From Streptomyces sp. NBC_00154 (lineage in GTDB: Bacteria; Actinomycetota; Actinomycetes; Streptomycetales; Streptomycetaceae), in NCBI RefSeq assembly GCF_026342835.1, contig NZ_JAPEMI010000001.1, positions 1 through 64,000 of the forward strand: a stretch of 64,000 bases of DNA, given 5' to 3'. The notes under the pieces are model-generated. The model did not search any database, had not been told where the DNA came from, and saw only the letters and a program-made list of their open reading frames with translations. Each line of letters opens with the position of its first letter. Position 1 is the first letter of the stretch. A program made the position numbers and the translations under genes. Below, piece after piece: positions 24,999 to 33,131 of this stretch.

Positions 24999-25643
24999 TC
25001 AGTCGAAGACAGGACCGACGGTGCGGCTGCGCTTGATCTCGTAGAAGCCCGGTATGGAGGCGACGATCAGGGTTCCGTCCCACAGCCGTCCGGCCTCTTC
25101 ACCCTTGGGGGCGGGTGTGACGACCGGGCCGAAGAACGCCACTTGGCCGGCATCGGTGGCCGAGGCCGGTACTGCGATGACGGGACTGCCGACATCCTCA
25201 CCGACCAGAGCGATGCCCTTCTGGTGCGAGGCCCGCAGTGCCTCGTCGTAGGCCTCTGTGTCGCCGGTATCGGCCAGGCCCACGGGGAGTCCGACATCAC
25301 GCAGGGCGGCTTCGATGGTCGGGCGGGTCCTGGGCTGTTGCTGCAGGTGAAATCGGGTGCCGAGCGCGGTGTACAGGGGCTCCAGCACGTCGGGGCCGTG
25401 GGCCTGCGAGGCTGCGGTCAGGACACGAACCGGTGCCCACGCCTGCCCCATGAGGACACGGATACGCTCGGGCAATTCGTCGAGGCGGCCTTCATTGAGG
25501 ACGGCCAGGCTCATCACATGCCAGGTGGTGGTGACGGGCCGGACTTTTTCGACTTCCAGCATCCAGCGAGAGGTCAGCCAGGTCCACGGGCACACGGGGT
25601 CGAACCAGAAGTCGACCGGCGTGCGGGTGCGGGGGTCGTTCAC
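24999..25643 (-). CDS. Mycothiol-dependent nitroreductase-like protein (Rv2466c family)
   Basis: 214 residues from GTG 25643; a TTG at 25655 would add four. The start VDFWFDPVCPWTWLTSRWMLEVEKVRP and WHVMSLAVLNEGR are near signature for the Rv2466c/Mrx2 group, a DsbA-fold protein that uses mycothiol to reduce nitro compounds and disulfides. Here the active site reads C18-P-W-T: the resolving cysteine is Thr, so it would need a monothiol mycothiol mechanism. The promoter carries two NemR-like operators. Confidence 0.85.
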   Translation of the reverse strand: MNDPRTRTPVDFWFDPVCPWTWLTSRWMLEVEKVRPVTTTWHVMSLAVLNEGRLDELPERIRVLMGQAWAPVRVLTAASQAHGPDVLEPLYTALGTRFHLQQQPRTRPTIEAALRDVGLPVGLADTGDTEAYDEALRASHQKGIALVGEDVGSPVIAVPASATDAGQVAFFGPVVTPAPKGEEAGRLWDGTLIVASIPGFYEIKRSRTVGPVFD

Positions 25644-25655
25644 GAGGGAATCCAA

Positions 25656-25930
25656 GCGCAGTCACGGAGCCCGCAGGACGGGCCGGGGAAGGTTGAGCGG
25701 TCGGATGGCACCGATGCGGGTGCCGGAAGGCGGCAGGGCGTGGCACGGCTGTCCCTGCCGCGGTGCGGACCGGCCTGGTCTGGCCACGGACAGTGTCGAG
25801 ATAGCCGACCGGTCACCTATCAAACTAGACGACCGGTCGAGAATTGTCAAAGTGCCGACGGACGGAACTCGGCTCCCCGCCTCGACCATGCCTGGGCAGT
25901 GGGGAGCCGAGCACAGGGAGAGATGTGAGG
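25656..25930. other. Promoter region between nitroreductase-like and isomerase-like genes
   Basis: About 275 bp holding the leftward promoter and two operators (25801-25850). It implies a leader of roughly 175 nt for the downstream gene. No small ORF is convincing. Confidence 0.4.
25801..25850 (-). promoter_or_regulatory. Promoter with two NemR-like operators, sites 3 and 4
   Basis: On the minus strand TTGACA (25850-25845) and TAGTTT (25827-25822) are a 17-bp-spaced promoter. CTAGACGACCGGTCGAGAAT (25825-25844) fills the spacer. ATAGCCGACCGGTCACCTAT (25801-25820) lies just downstream over the start region and fits ATAG-N2-GACCGGTC-N2-CTAT exactly. Tandem sites suggest tight repression. Confidence 0.7.
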
Positions 25931-26233
25931 TCAGGCAGCGCGGGCGATCCCGCCCGGGTCGTTGGGGTGCGACTGGACGGCGGTGACCACCGCCGCCATC
26001 CATGGCCACAGGGGCAGCGTGCCGAGCACCCTCTCGTACAGCTCGGCCTCGTCGGCGGCTCGCCACAGACCGACGCTGCGCAGTTCACCCACCGGGCGCC
26101 ACAGCCTGACCAGATGGCCTGCGGCGGCCAGTTCGCCGGCCCGGACGGCTTCGGCCGCGCGGCGGCGGTCGACCTCGGCCGGGTCGGTGCCCTCGGGAAC
26201 GGTTGTGGTGAGCCCGACCAAGAACTCCTGCAT
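25931..26233 (-). CDS. Muconolactone delta-isomerase-like small protein
   Basis: 100 residues from ATG 26233 with GAGAGGT at 6 nt. EFLVGLTTTVPEGTDPAEVDRRRAAEAVRAGELAAAGHLVRLWRP and the C-terminal SHPNDPG are characteristic of the muconolactone isomerase-like ferredoxin-fold family. True members isomerise muconolactone in the beta-ketoadipate pathway, but no other catechol genes are here, so its substrate in this redox island is unknown. Lies between operator clusters 25801 and 26509, divergent from the TetR gene at 26559. Confidence 0.82.
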   Translation of the reverse strand: MQEFLVGLTTTVPEGTDPAEVDRRRAAEAVRAGELAAAGHLVRLWRPVGELRSVGLWRAADEAELYERVLGTLPLWPWMAAVVTAVQSHPNDPGGIARAA

Positions 26234-26558
26234 GGTCTTACCTCTCTCGATACTGATGGGACTTGGGTACGCCGGGACGCGCGGAACGGGGCGGTGTCGG
26301 ATTTCCCCGGCACCCGGTGCCCGCCGAGGCGAGCACCATCAGACGCGCTGCCGGACCGACCGTCGCCCGCGACAGGACCGGTGATGCGAACCAGTTGCCC
26401 CCTGGGACCGCCCCGGATGCCGGCCGGGCACCTGCACGGTGACGTACTGCTGCTTCTCCACAGCCCTGCAGTCCGCCGTCAATCAGGGATACCATCGCGC
26501 GTGGGTCAATAGTCGACCGGTCTAGTAGACTATAGTCGAGCGGTCATATACTGGTGAC
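26234..26558. other. Divergent gap between isomerase-like and TetR genes
   Basis: 325 bp. The right 50 bp hold two operators and the TetR promoter. The remaining ~270 bp show no convincing gene; short frames there do not resemble proteins. Confidence 0.4.
26509..26552. promoter_or_regulatory. Two NemR-like operators and TetR promoter, sites 5 and 6
   Basis: ATAGTCGACCGGTCTAGTAG (26509-26528) and ATAGTCGAGCGGTCATATAC (26532-26551) follow the same pattern as sites 1-4, with decayed right arms, 23 bp apart. TATACT (26547-26552) is a good -10 only 6 nt before the ATG at 26559, so the TetR message is probably leaderless and autorepressed. Confidence 0.65.
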
Positions 26559-27176
26559 ATGGGACGGACCAGTGATGCCAAAGAGAAGATCCTCAGCGCC
26601 GCGCACACGCTCATCGAGCTGCGCGGCTACTCGGCTCTGGGTGTGGCCGAGATCTGCAAGACAGCCGGAGTACCCAAGGGCAGCTTCTACTACTTCTTCG
26701 AGTCCAAGGAGGCTCTCGCGCTCGCCGTGATCAACGAGCAGTGGGCCGAACAGCAGCGCGACTGGACTCGCATCCTGAAGAGCGAGGCGCCGCCACTGCA
26801 GCGGCTGCGGCAACTGTTCGAGGAGACAGAAGCCGACCAGCGGGCCGGCCAGCAGAGCTGCGGGACCGTTTCGGGCTGCATGTTCGGGAATCTCACCCTG
26901 GAGATGAGCAACCAGACCGAAGCTGTCCGCGAGCACCTGCAGGCGATCTTCGAGGCCCAGGTCGAGATGGTCGACTCGGTCATCACCGAGGCCCTGGAGC
27001 GTGGCGAGGTCGCCGTCACCGACACGCGTGAAGCTGCCCGGTCCGTGGTCGCGCAGCTCGAGGGCCAGGTCTTGTTCGCCAAGCTCTACAACAACACTTC
27101 CCAGCTCAGCGCCCTCTGGACGAACTGCGTGGCGCTACTGGGCGCCCGCACGGCGCAGGCGCCGGCCAACGCCTGA
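26559..27176 (+). CDS. NemR-like TetR repressor (redox-sensing candidate)
   Basis: 205 residues. The HTH runs from KEKILSAAHTLIELRGYSALGV to EICKTAGVPKGSFYYFFESKEAL. The ligand domain has SCGTVSGCMFGNLTLEMSN, in which C107 of the GCMFGN motif matches the conserved cysteine position of NemR-type repressors that respond to electrophiles, with C101 nearby. Two operators lie just upstream and four similar ones in the preceding 3.7 kb, so this is the best candidate for the regulator of the island. Confidence 0.87.
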   Translation: MGRTSDAKEKILSAAHTLIELRGYSALGVAEICKTAGVPKGSFYYFFESKEALALAVINEQWAEQQRDWTRILKSEAPPLQRLRQLFEETEADQRAGQQSCGTVSGCMFGNLTLEMSNQTEAVREHLQAIFEAQVEMVDSVITEALERGEVAVTDTREAARSVVAQLEGQVLFAKLYNNTSQLSALWTNCVALLGARTAQAPANA

Positions 27177-27182
27177 CACCGC

Positions 27183-27206
27183 AGCTGCAGACCTCGATCT
27201 GCAGCT
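27183..27206 (+). terminator. Hairpin after TetR gene
   Basis: AGCTGCAGA (27183-27191) pairs perfectly with TCTGCAGCT (27198-27206), 7 bp past the stop. It is moderate in length and may only partly stop read-through into the nitronate monooxygenase gene. Confidence 0.5.
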
Positions 27207-27408
27207 CGTCGTGGCCGGTGGGGCAGGGCGGTTCCGGAGAAGCCTTGGGTCCGGGTGGCGGAATGCTTCCCGGGCCGGGCGACACGCACCACCTCGCACG
27301 ACATGTCGGCAGCCGTACCGGAGGCCGTCCCGCGTGCCGACCGGAGCGCGGTTCGCGGGAGACCCGACAAAGCGGGCGTCACCGCCTCGCAGGAGGAACA
27401 CACGCATC

Positions 27409-28440
27409 ATGATCTCGCCGCTGGCCGCTCTCGGAGTGAGCACCCCTATTCTCGCCGCACCGATGGCCGGCGGTCCGACCACGCCCGCGCTGGTCGCCGC
27501 GGCGGCCCGGGCGAACAGCCTCGGGTTTCTTGCGGGCGGCTACCGAACCGCCGACGCCCTGGCCGAGCAGATCGCCAAGGTCCGCTCCGACGGCGTGGGC
27601 TTCGGGGTCAATCTGTTCGCGCCCAACCCCGTTCCGGTTGAGCCGGAAGCCTTCCGCCGCTATGCCCGCGCTGTCGCACCCGAGGCCCGGGCCTACGGCG
27701 TCGACGTCCATACAGCCGGAATCGTCGAGGACGACGACCACTGGCAGGACAAGGTCCACCTGCTACTGACCGACCCGGTACCGGTCGTCAGCTTCACCTT
27801 CGGCATCCCGGAGGCAGCGGTGATCGCCGCACTGCGCGCCGCGGGGACCCTGGTCGTCCAGACGGTCACCTCGGCTGCGGAGGCCCGCCTGGCCGCGGAG
27901 GCCGGCGTGGACCTGCTGGCCGTGCAGGCCTCGGCAGCAGGAGGACACTCCGGCACGCTCACCCCGCAGCACATTCCGGCGCCCGTCCCCCTGACCGACC
28001 TCCTGGGCGAGGTGCGCCAGGCGGTGTCCCTGCCGCTCGTCGCCGCAGGCGGAGTGGCAACCCCGGCGGACGTGGCCGGGGCACTGCGTGCCGGAGCCAC
28101 AGCTGTCATGGTCGGCAGCGTCCTGCTGCGTGCCGACGAGGCCGGCACCTCACGACCCCACAGGGCTGCGCTCGCCGACCCGGCGCGGCGCCGGACCGTG
28201 GTGACCCGGGCGTTCACGGGGCGTCCTGCACGGGCACTGCGCAACGACTTCACCGACCGCTACACCGACCTCGCCCCCGCCGGCTATCCCGCACTGCACC
28301 ACCTGACCAGCCCGATGCGCAGAGCTGCCGCTGCCGCGGACGATCCCGAACGGATCAATCTGTGGGCCGGCACCGGATACCGCCATGCCGCAGCCGAACC
28401 CGCCGGGCAGATCCTGCAGGGGCTGGCGTCCGAGCTCTGA
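27409..28440 (+). CDS. Nitronate monooxygenase (2-nitropropane dioxygenase family)
   Basis: 343 residues from ATG 27409 with AGGAGGA about 10 nt before it; the frame extends further upstream but across the TetR gene. TIM-barrel FMN motifs: ILAAPMAGGPTTPALVAAAA at the start, GVGFGVNLF, VSFTFGIP, LLAVQASAAGGHSGT with the catalytic His, LPLVAAGGVATPADVAGALRAGA and MVGSVLLRADEAG. It oxidises toxic alkyl nitronates to carbonyl compounds and nitrite. Follows the NemR-like gene on the same strand. Confidence 0.9.
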   Translation: MISPLAALGVSTPILAAPMAGGPTTPALVAAAARANSLGFLAGGYRTADALAEQIAKVRSDGVGFGVNLFAPNPVPVEPEAFRRYARAVAPEARAYGVDVHTAGIVEDDDHWQDKVHLLLTDPVPVVSFTFGIPEAAVIAALRAAGTLVVQTVTSAAEARLAAEAGVDLLAVQASAAGGHSGTLTPQHIPAPVPLTDLLGEVRQAVSLPLVAAGGVATPADVAGALRAGATAVMVGSVLLRADEAGTSRPHRAALADPARRRTVVTRAFTGRPARALRNDFTDRYTDLAPAGYPALHHLTSPMRRAAAAADDPERINLWAGTGYRHAAAEPAGQILQGLASEL

Positions 28441-28503
28441 CCGGCGAACCGTGCACGACGTCCGGCACGCTCCGGGCGACGCCGGCGCAGGACATCGGGG
28501 CCC

Positions 28504-29124
28504 TCAGACCAACGAAACTCCGAGCAGTGCCTCCAGCTGCGCGATCGTCTCTTTCGGGTCCTTGGCGTGGACGCCCGCCAGCCCCAACTCCGCTGCCGGC
28601 GCGAGGTACTGCTCGGTATCGTCCACGAAGACACAGTCCTCGGCGGGCTTGCCGAGCATCTCCAGCATGAGCTGGAAGACGGCCGGCTCGGGCTTGCGCA
28701 TCCCGTGCTGCTCGGAGATCACCACGGCGTCGTACAGCTGGTCCAAGTCGTACCCGTCGTACAGATTCCACGGGTCGAGACCGACGGAGTTGGACAGGAT
28801 CCCCACCGCCACCCCGGCCCGCCGCGCGGCGGCCGCAGCCTTGATCATGGTGGTCTCCGGACGCAGATCCGCGAAGATACGGCCCATGAGATTGTCGGCG
28901 GCCACACCGAGCTTCCTCGCTGCCGCGATGTTCCACTCCGCCTGAGTGATCGCGCCGCGCTCGAGGTCGTGGGTGCGCCGAACTGCGTCCTCATCGAGGT
29001 ACAGCGCGGCGATGCAGGCGCCTTCAGCCAGACCCTCGCGCTGCTCGAAGGCGAGCACGGCGGGCAGGAGAGGCGTAGTCAGAACGCCGCCGAAGTCGAG
29101 GATGAGGCCGGTGCGGTGGGTCAT
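28504..29124 (-). CDS. HAD-IA family hydrolase
   Basis: 206 residues. Motif I is ILDFGGVLTTP, with D10 as nucleophile; the usual second Asp is Gly12, as in the epoxide-hydrolase N-terminal/YihX subgroup. Motif II is GILSNS, motif III lies at MRKPEPAVFQLMLEMLG, motif IV is CVFVDDTEQY. It likely dephosphorylates a small phosphate ester or dehalogenates; the substrate is not predictable. Convergent with the nitronate monooxygenase gene, 63 bp between stops. Confidence 0.85.
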   Translation of the reverse strand: MTHRTGLILDFGGVLTTPLLPAVLAFEQREGLAEGACIAALYLDEDAVRRTHDLERGAITQAEWNIAAARKLGVAADNLMGRIFADLRPETTMIKAAAAARRAGVAVGILSNSVGLDPWNLYDGYDLDQLYDAVVISEQHGMRKPEPAVFQLMLEMLGKPAEDCVFVDDTEQYLAPAAELGLAGVHAKDPKETIAQLEALLGVSLV

Positions 29125-29699
29125 GACGGAACTCCAGATGCAGTAGCAGGGGCACGAGCGCCACCTGACCCGAACAGACAGTGGTGTGGCGGGACGTCAG
29201 CCGGGCCTTGTCGGACGAACCCGTCCACGACCGTCCCGACGTCGAAAACGCCCGACTCGCCTGCGCGCTGCCGAGGGAGGGGACTGCTCAGCGGTTCCGC
29301 TGTGCGTGATCCTGCAGGGAGGCCGGCGACATCGGAAGCCTGCACCCCCTCCTCACCCCAGGCTGACTACGATATCGCAGGCCTTCAGGGCGTCGGACTG
29401 CCCACCTGCACTCCTCAATGTCACCGTCGCGTCTGTCGTCGACGTCGACGGCTTCTGACGCCCGCTCCGGTCCTCGCGTTCCACAGACAGCAACGCCGGT
29501 CCGGTCCCCTCACAACAGCCGCGATCTCGCTGTTCCGCTGACGTACTGTTCGCCGGCGGCCCGCGTCGCCGGAGACCTTCGGCGCCTCGAAGGATCCGAA
29601 GGCCCCCAGAACCTTCGCCCGCAAGCCGCCGGCCGCTCACGGCGTCGGCCTCGACGAGATCCGGGCGCCCCGAAGCGGCGCAGGCCGGCACACCATGGC
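29125..29699. other. 575-bp stretch without an assignable gene
   Basis: Several open frames cross this region on both strands. One minus-strand frame ending near 29353 has a fairly protein-like tail (STSTTDATVTLRSAGGQS), but I recognise no family and no ribosome site. It probably contains decayed sequence plus the promoter of the leftward HAD gene. Confidence 0.35.
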
Positions 29700-31949
29700 T
29701 CAGGCGTCCGGGATCGGCACGTCCAGCGAGACCGTCTTGCCACGGCCGTTCGGGGAGCTGTTCCACAGCCCGGCCAGGGCCTCCACGATAAGGAGACCAC
29801 GGCCGTGCTCGGCCTCTGCGTTTCCCTCCTCGGAGAGCGACAGGGGCGAAGGTACGGGCGGGTTGCTGTCGGAGTCCCGCACCTCCAGCCGCACGCGATC
29901 CGTGTACGCCCGCAGCCGCACATCGACGTCGCTGCCCGCGTGGATGATCGCGTTGGTCACGATCTCGGAGACCATGAGCTCGAGGTCGTCCGACATTTCC
30001 GCCAGCCCCCAGGACCGCAACCTCTGCTCCACGAAACTGCGGGCCGCCTTGACCCCGTGCAGGTCGCGACGCTGGATGTGAAGACTCCCCGTCCGCGTCA
30101 CACCCTCGACACCGGCACCTTCATAGCGGGCGAGGAGCAGCACCGCGTCATCACGGCGCTGATGGGGGCCCGCCGCCTCGGCGATCAGGCGGTCGGCCAA
30201 CTGCTCGAGATCGGACCCGGCCTCGCTGCTGCCGGAGCCGAGCAGCGTTTCCAGAGCGGCCCCCGGGCCGGTCCCGGCGCAGTCGACCAGACCATTCGAA
30301 TACAGCATCAGGACGGACCCGGGGTCAAGGACGTGCTCACGCCCGCGGTAGCCATCCATCGTCGCGACGCCCAGAGGCAGGTTGGCAGGTGCTTCCAGAG
30401 GGCCGATGCTCCCGTCGGGCCGTTGCACCAGCGGCTCGGGATGACCGGCCAAGGCCACCTCGGCCATGCCGTCTGCCGTGTCCAGGGCGACGACACAGCA
30501 CGTCACGAGCAGTTCCGTACCCAGTTCGGCGAGCAGCCTGCCGGTCCGGTCGATCACCGCGGCGGGGCGGTGGCCCTCGGTTGCGTAGGCCACCACCGCA
30601 CTACGCACCTGGCCCATGACGGCGGCGCTCTCCATGGCGTGGCCTTCCACGTCACCGACGACCAGCACGACTCTCTCACCCGGCAGTTTGATCACGTCGT
30701 ACCAGTCACCGCCCACCTGGGAAGTGACCGTGGCAGGCCGATAGCGCGCTGTGGTGGTCAGCCGGGGCAGCTCGGAGAGCGTGGACGGGAGGAGCCACCG
30801 TTGGAGACATTCGGCAACCGCGCGCTGCTCCATGCCGAGTTGGACGCGCTCCACCGCCGCGCCCAGGGCTCCTGCCATCATGCTCAGGATGGCCCTCTCC
30901 TCGGGCGGGAAGCCGCGAGGCGCGTCGAACGACAGGCAGCAGACGCCGACGACATTCTTGCTCTCGATGAGAGGAAGATCGATGACGTGCCTGCTTCCGA
31001 CGAGAGGGAGGTACGCCTCGGCTTCCGGCTCGTCCTCGGAGCAGTCGGAGTCGGTAGCCGACAGCCGGCCGCCGGAGAAGAACAGCGGACGCCCCCGGAC
31101 CGCCTCCGCCGCCGGCGTCCGGGCGTCCAGCCTGGCGCCGTGGAGGTTCCGGACCATGCCGGAGGAGTCCCCGCTGTGCCCGAGAATCCACAGGCGGCCC
31201 TCGTCGACCGAGGCCAGGACCAGGCCCTGGGCGCGAAAGGGGGACATCACGCAGTACCGGGCTGCACCGACGATGTGGTCCATGGTCGTGGCCTGGTTCA
31301 GCATGTCGGCAAGACGCTTCTGCGGGTACAGGAGGCTCGTGCCCGCGGAGCCAGGAACGCCGGGCACCCCCCAGCCCGGCGTGCAGAGGGCTGGATCCGC
31401 ACCGAATGCCGGCACAAGTACCGGCATGTGACCTGGTGTGATCGCGGCGCCGCTCTCCGCCAGTTCCGTCAGGGCCACCGCCAACTCGTCACCGATCTCC
31501 GTCAGCCCTGTGCAGTCCGCTGCCTCGCAGCCGCCCTGGGTCTCCAGCCGAAGGACGGTGATGGCGCCGAAGCGGTGGTTCGCGGCGATGACAGGAGCCG
31601 AAATGGCGATGTACGGATAGGGCGGCACATGCTGCTGGTCCGCCGCGGCCGGGTCGGGATCGGCCAGGACCGTCAGCCGTCCTGAGGCCAGGGCACGTGC
31701 GGAGGCGTAGGGCGCGTCCAGCTCCATCCGCCCGGGGAGTGTGAAAGAGGAAGGCGGGCTGCCGCCGATCATCGCGGCCCGGAGTCGCGTGCGGTCTTCG
31801 TCCAAGAGGTAGACCACTGCCGCCACGGCATCCAGCCGGTGCACGGCCTCGCGGAGCGCGCGGTACAGAGTCGCCGCCACATCCGTGCCCCGGATCCGCG
31901 TGGACCCGCCTCTGCGGCGGTGTTCTCCGACTGCGCTGGTGTTCTTCAC
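29700..31949 (-). CDS. GAF-PP2C (SpoIIE-type) phosphatase with anti-sigma kinase-like domain
   Basis: 749 residues from GTG 31949 (GGGAG about 10 nt upstream). Two GAF sensor domains occupy about 25-165 and 215-370. The PP2C/SpoIIE domain (about 385-605) shows VGGDWYDVIKLPGERVVLVVGDVEGHAMESAAVMGQVR and ends with RRDDAVLLLAR, giving the metal-binding aspartates. The last ~125 residues are an RsbW-like HATPase (LELMVSEIVTNAIIHAGSDVDV, ending HGRGLLIVEALA). The protein can act in a partner-switching cascade that frees a sigma factor in response to signals sensed by the GAF domains. No sigma or anti-anti-sigma gene is adjacent. Confidence 0.9.
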   Translation of the reverse strand: MKNTSAVGEHRRRGGSTRIRGTDVAATLYRALREAVHRLDAVAAVVYLLDEDRTRLRAAMIGGSPPSSFTLPGRMELDAPYASARALASGRLTVLADPDPAAADQQHVPPYPYIAISAPVIAANHRFGAITVLRLETQGGCEAADCTGLTEIGDELAVALTELAESGAAITPGHMPVLVPAFGADPALCTPGWGVPGVPGSAGTSLLYPQKRLADMLNQATTMDHIVGAARYCVMSPFRAQGLVLASVDEGRLWILGHSGDSSGMVRNLHGARLDARTPAAEAVRGRPLFFSGGRLSATDSDCSEDEPEAEAYLPLVGSRHVIDLPLIESKNVVGVCCLSFDAPRGFPPEERAILSMMAGALGAAVERVQLGMEQRAVAECLQRWLLPSTLSELPRLTTTARYRPATVTSQVGGDWYDVIKLPGERVVLVVGDVEGHAMESAAVMGQVRSAVVAYATEGHRPAAVIDRTGRLLAELGTELLVTCCVVALDTADGMAEVALAGHPEPLVQRPDGSIGPLEAPANLPLGVATMDGYRGREHVLDPGSVLMLYSNGLVDCAGTGPGAALETLLGSGSSEAGSDLEQLADRLIAEAAGPHQRRDDAVLLLARYEGAGVEGVTRTGSLHIQRRDLHGVKAARSFVEQRLRSWGLAEMSDDLELMVSEIVTNAIIHAGSDVDVRLRAYTDRVRLEVRDSDSNPPVPSPLSLSEEGNAEAEHGRGLLIVEALAGLWNSSPNGRGKTVSLDVPIPDA

Positions 31950-31985
31950 AGAACGGCTCCCTATACCGGGAGTATAAATTCGGCG

Positions 31986-32200
31986 GTGGCCCCTCGCTCA
32001 TGAATGAGCAGGCGGTGAGCCCTGGGGCGAGCGTCAGGGGCAGGACGCCCGGTTCGAGCGGACCACCACTCACCACCCGGTAGACATTGGGCAGGCCGGA
32101 GACAGTCCGGGTGCTGGTCTTCCTGTCCAGGGTCGCGGTGACGGTGCCGCCGACATCGAGGTCCGCCGCGCCAGTGCCCGCGGTCAGAAATCGAGCGCTG
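31986..32200 (-). pseudogene. Fragment resembling the C-terminus of a DipZ-type protein
   Basis: The minus-strand frame encodes ARFLTAGTGAADLDVGGTVTATLDRK and then VSGLPNVYRVVSGGPLEPGVLPLTLAPGLTACSF. The ending closely resembles the terminal beta domain of cytochrome-c-biogenesis/thioredoxin DipZ proteins, which finish in GLxAYSFTFG. The membrane and thioredoxin parts are absent and the frame runs on out of family into the phosphatase gene. I call it a gene fragment; the family name is tentative. Confidence 0.4.
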
Positions 32201-32311
32201 GAGCACGTCACGCGAGTGCGTAGGGCGTCACGGCCTTCATCGCCGCGGCGCACGTCGAGGGCGCGGAGGGCCGCGCCCTCGACGACCCGGAAGGCCGAGG
32301 TGGCTGCGGCC

Positions 32312-32737
32312 TCAGGCGACGGTGGCCTCGATGGCGACCGGGATGTCGAGCGCCTTGGAGTACGGGCAGATCTGGTGGGCGCCCGCGCCGAGTTCCTCCG
32401 CGGTCTTCTGGTCCACCCCGCTGAGCTCCAGGTGAAGGACGGCGCTGAGGCTGTAGTCGCCCGTCTCGTGCTTGTGGTGCAGGGTGACCTCGGCGACGAC
32501 GGCCAGGTCCTTCAGAGAAACCTTTCTCTCCGCAGCCGTGATCTTGACCGCGCCCAGGAAGCAGGACGCCCACCCCGCGGCGAGAAGCTGCTCAGGATTG
32601 GTGGCCCCGCCGGCGCCGCCCATCTCCTGCGGGATGGCAAGGGTGAGGTCGAGCAGACCGTCGGTGGACTGGGTGCGGCTGCCGTTGCGGCCCTCGCCGG
32701 TCGCGGTGACAACGGCCGTGTAGTTCGTCTCAGCCAT
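32312..32737 (-). CDS. ohr: Organic hydroperoxide resistance protein (Ohr, OsmC family)
   Basis: 141 residues from ATG 32737 (GAGAAAGG upstream). NPEQLLAAGWASCFLGAVK and AHQICPYSKALD place the two catalytic cysteines at C59 and C124, the Ohr arrangement. Ohr reduces organic and lipid hydroperoxides in the cytosol using lipoylated proteins. The usual partner OhrR is not adjacent. Divergent from the alcohol dehydrogenase unit across 394 bp. Confidence 0.92.
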   Translation of the reverse strand: MAETNYTAVVTATGEGRNGSRTQSTDGLLDLTLAIPQEMGGAGGATNPEQLLAAGWASCFLGAVKITAAERKVSLKDLAVVAEVTLHHKHETGDYSLSAVLHLELSGVDQKTAEELGAGAHQICPYSKALDIPVAIEATVA

Positions 32738-32939
32738 GCTGATGCCTTTCTCGCTCGCCCCAGGTGGACCACCCAGGAGCGTCACCCGTCTGGATGGTGA
32801 TGACCTTGCCATGGCGGTCCGTCACCCGTCAAACAGGTGACGGCTTCGTCTGCCGTGAGGGCGCGCGTCACGTCGGGACCGGTGCACTCCAGACACCGGG
32901 GCCCGCAGGACGGCGGCCCGGACCCCGCCCCGACGGCGC

Positions 32940-32969
32940 TTGACACATTTAAGACGACCGGCCATATTG
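32940..32969 (+). promoter_or_regulatory. Promoter of alcohol dehydrogenase with TetR-type site 7
   Basis: TTGACA (32940-32945) and CATATT (32963-32968), 17 bp apart. The spacer and -10 hold TAAGACGACCGGCCATATTG (32950-32969). The same layout, with CGACCGnCCATATTG in the same register, occurs at 34260-34289 before the TetR gene, so one repressor likely controls both. Confidence 0.7.
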
Positions 32970-33073
32970 AAATTCCGGAGCGGGTACATGCACCGCTCCG
33001 AAGCACCGCGGGCAAGGCGTGCCGCCGCTTGCGCCGCCACTGCCGCGGTACCGGCGCCCAGCCGCCCGCACCC

Positions 33074-33115
33074 GCCATCAGCCATCAGCCATCAGCCATC
33101 AGCCATCAGCCATCG
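33074..33115. repeat. Heptamer repeat (GCCATCA) in the ADH leader
   Basis: Five perfect tandem copies of GCCATCA (33074-33108) and one copy ending in G (33109-33115), stopping 5 bp before the ribosome site GGAGAA at 33121. Copy-number slippage would change leader length and spacing, so this is a candidate phase-variable tract. Confidence 0.85.
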
Positions 33116-33131
33116 GCCAAGGAGAACCACC

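Noticed and set aside
29418..31685. Plus-strand open frame of 755 codons
   Set aside because: Antisense to the GAF-PP2C phosphatase, whose motifs are unmistakable.
33074..33115. Possible CRISPR-like array
   Set aside because: The 7-bp units are directly adjacent with no spacers; it is a simple sequence repeat.
32738..33131. OhrR box upstream of ohr
   Set aside because: No TACAATT/AATTGTA-like dyad is visible in the gap.
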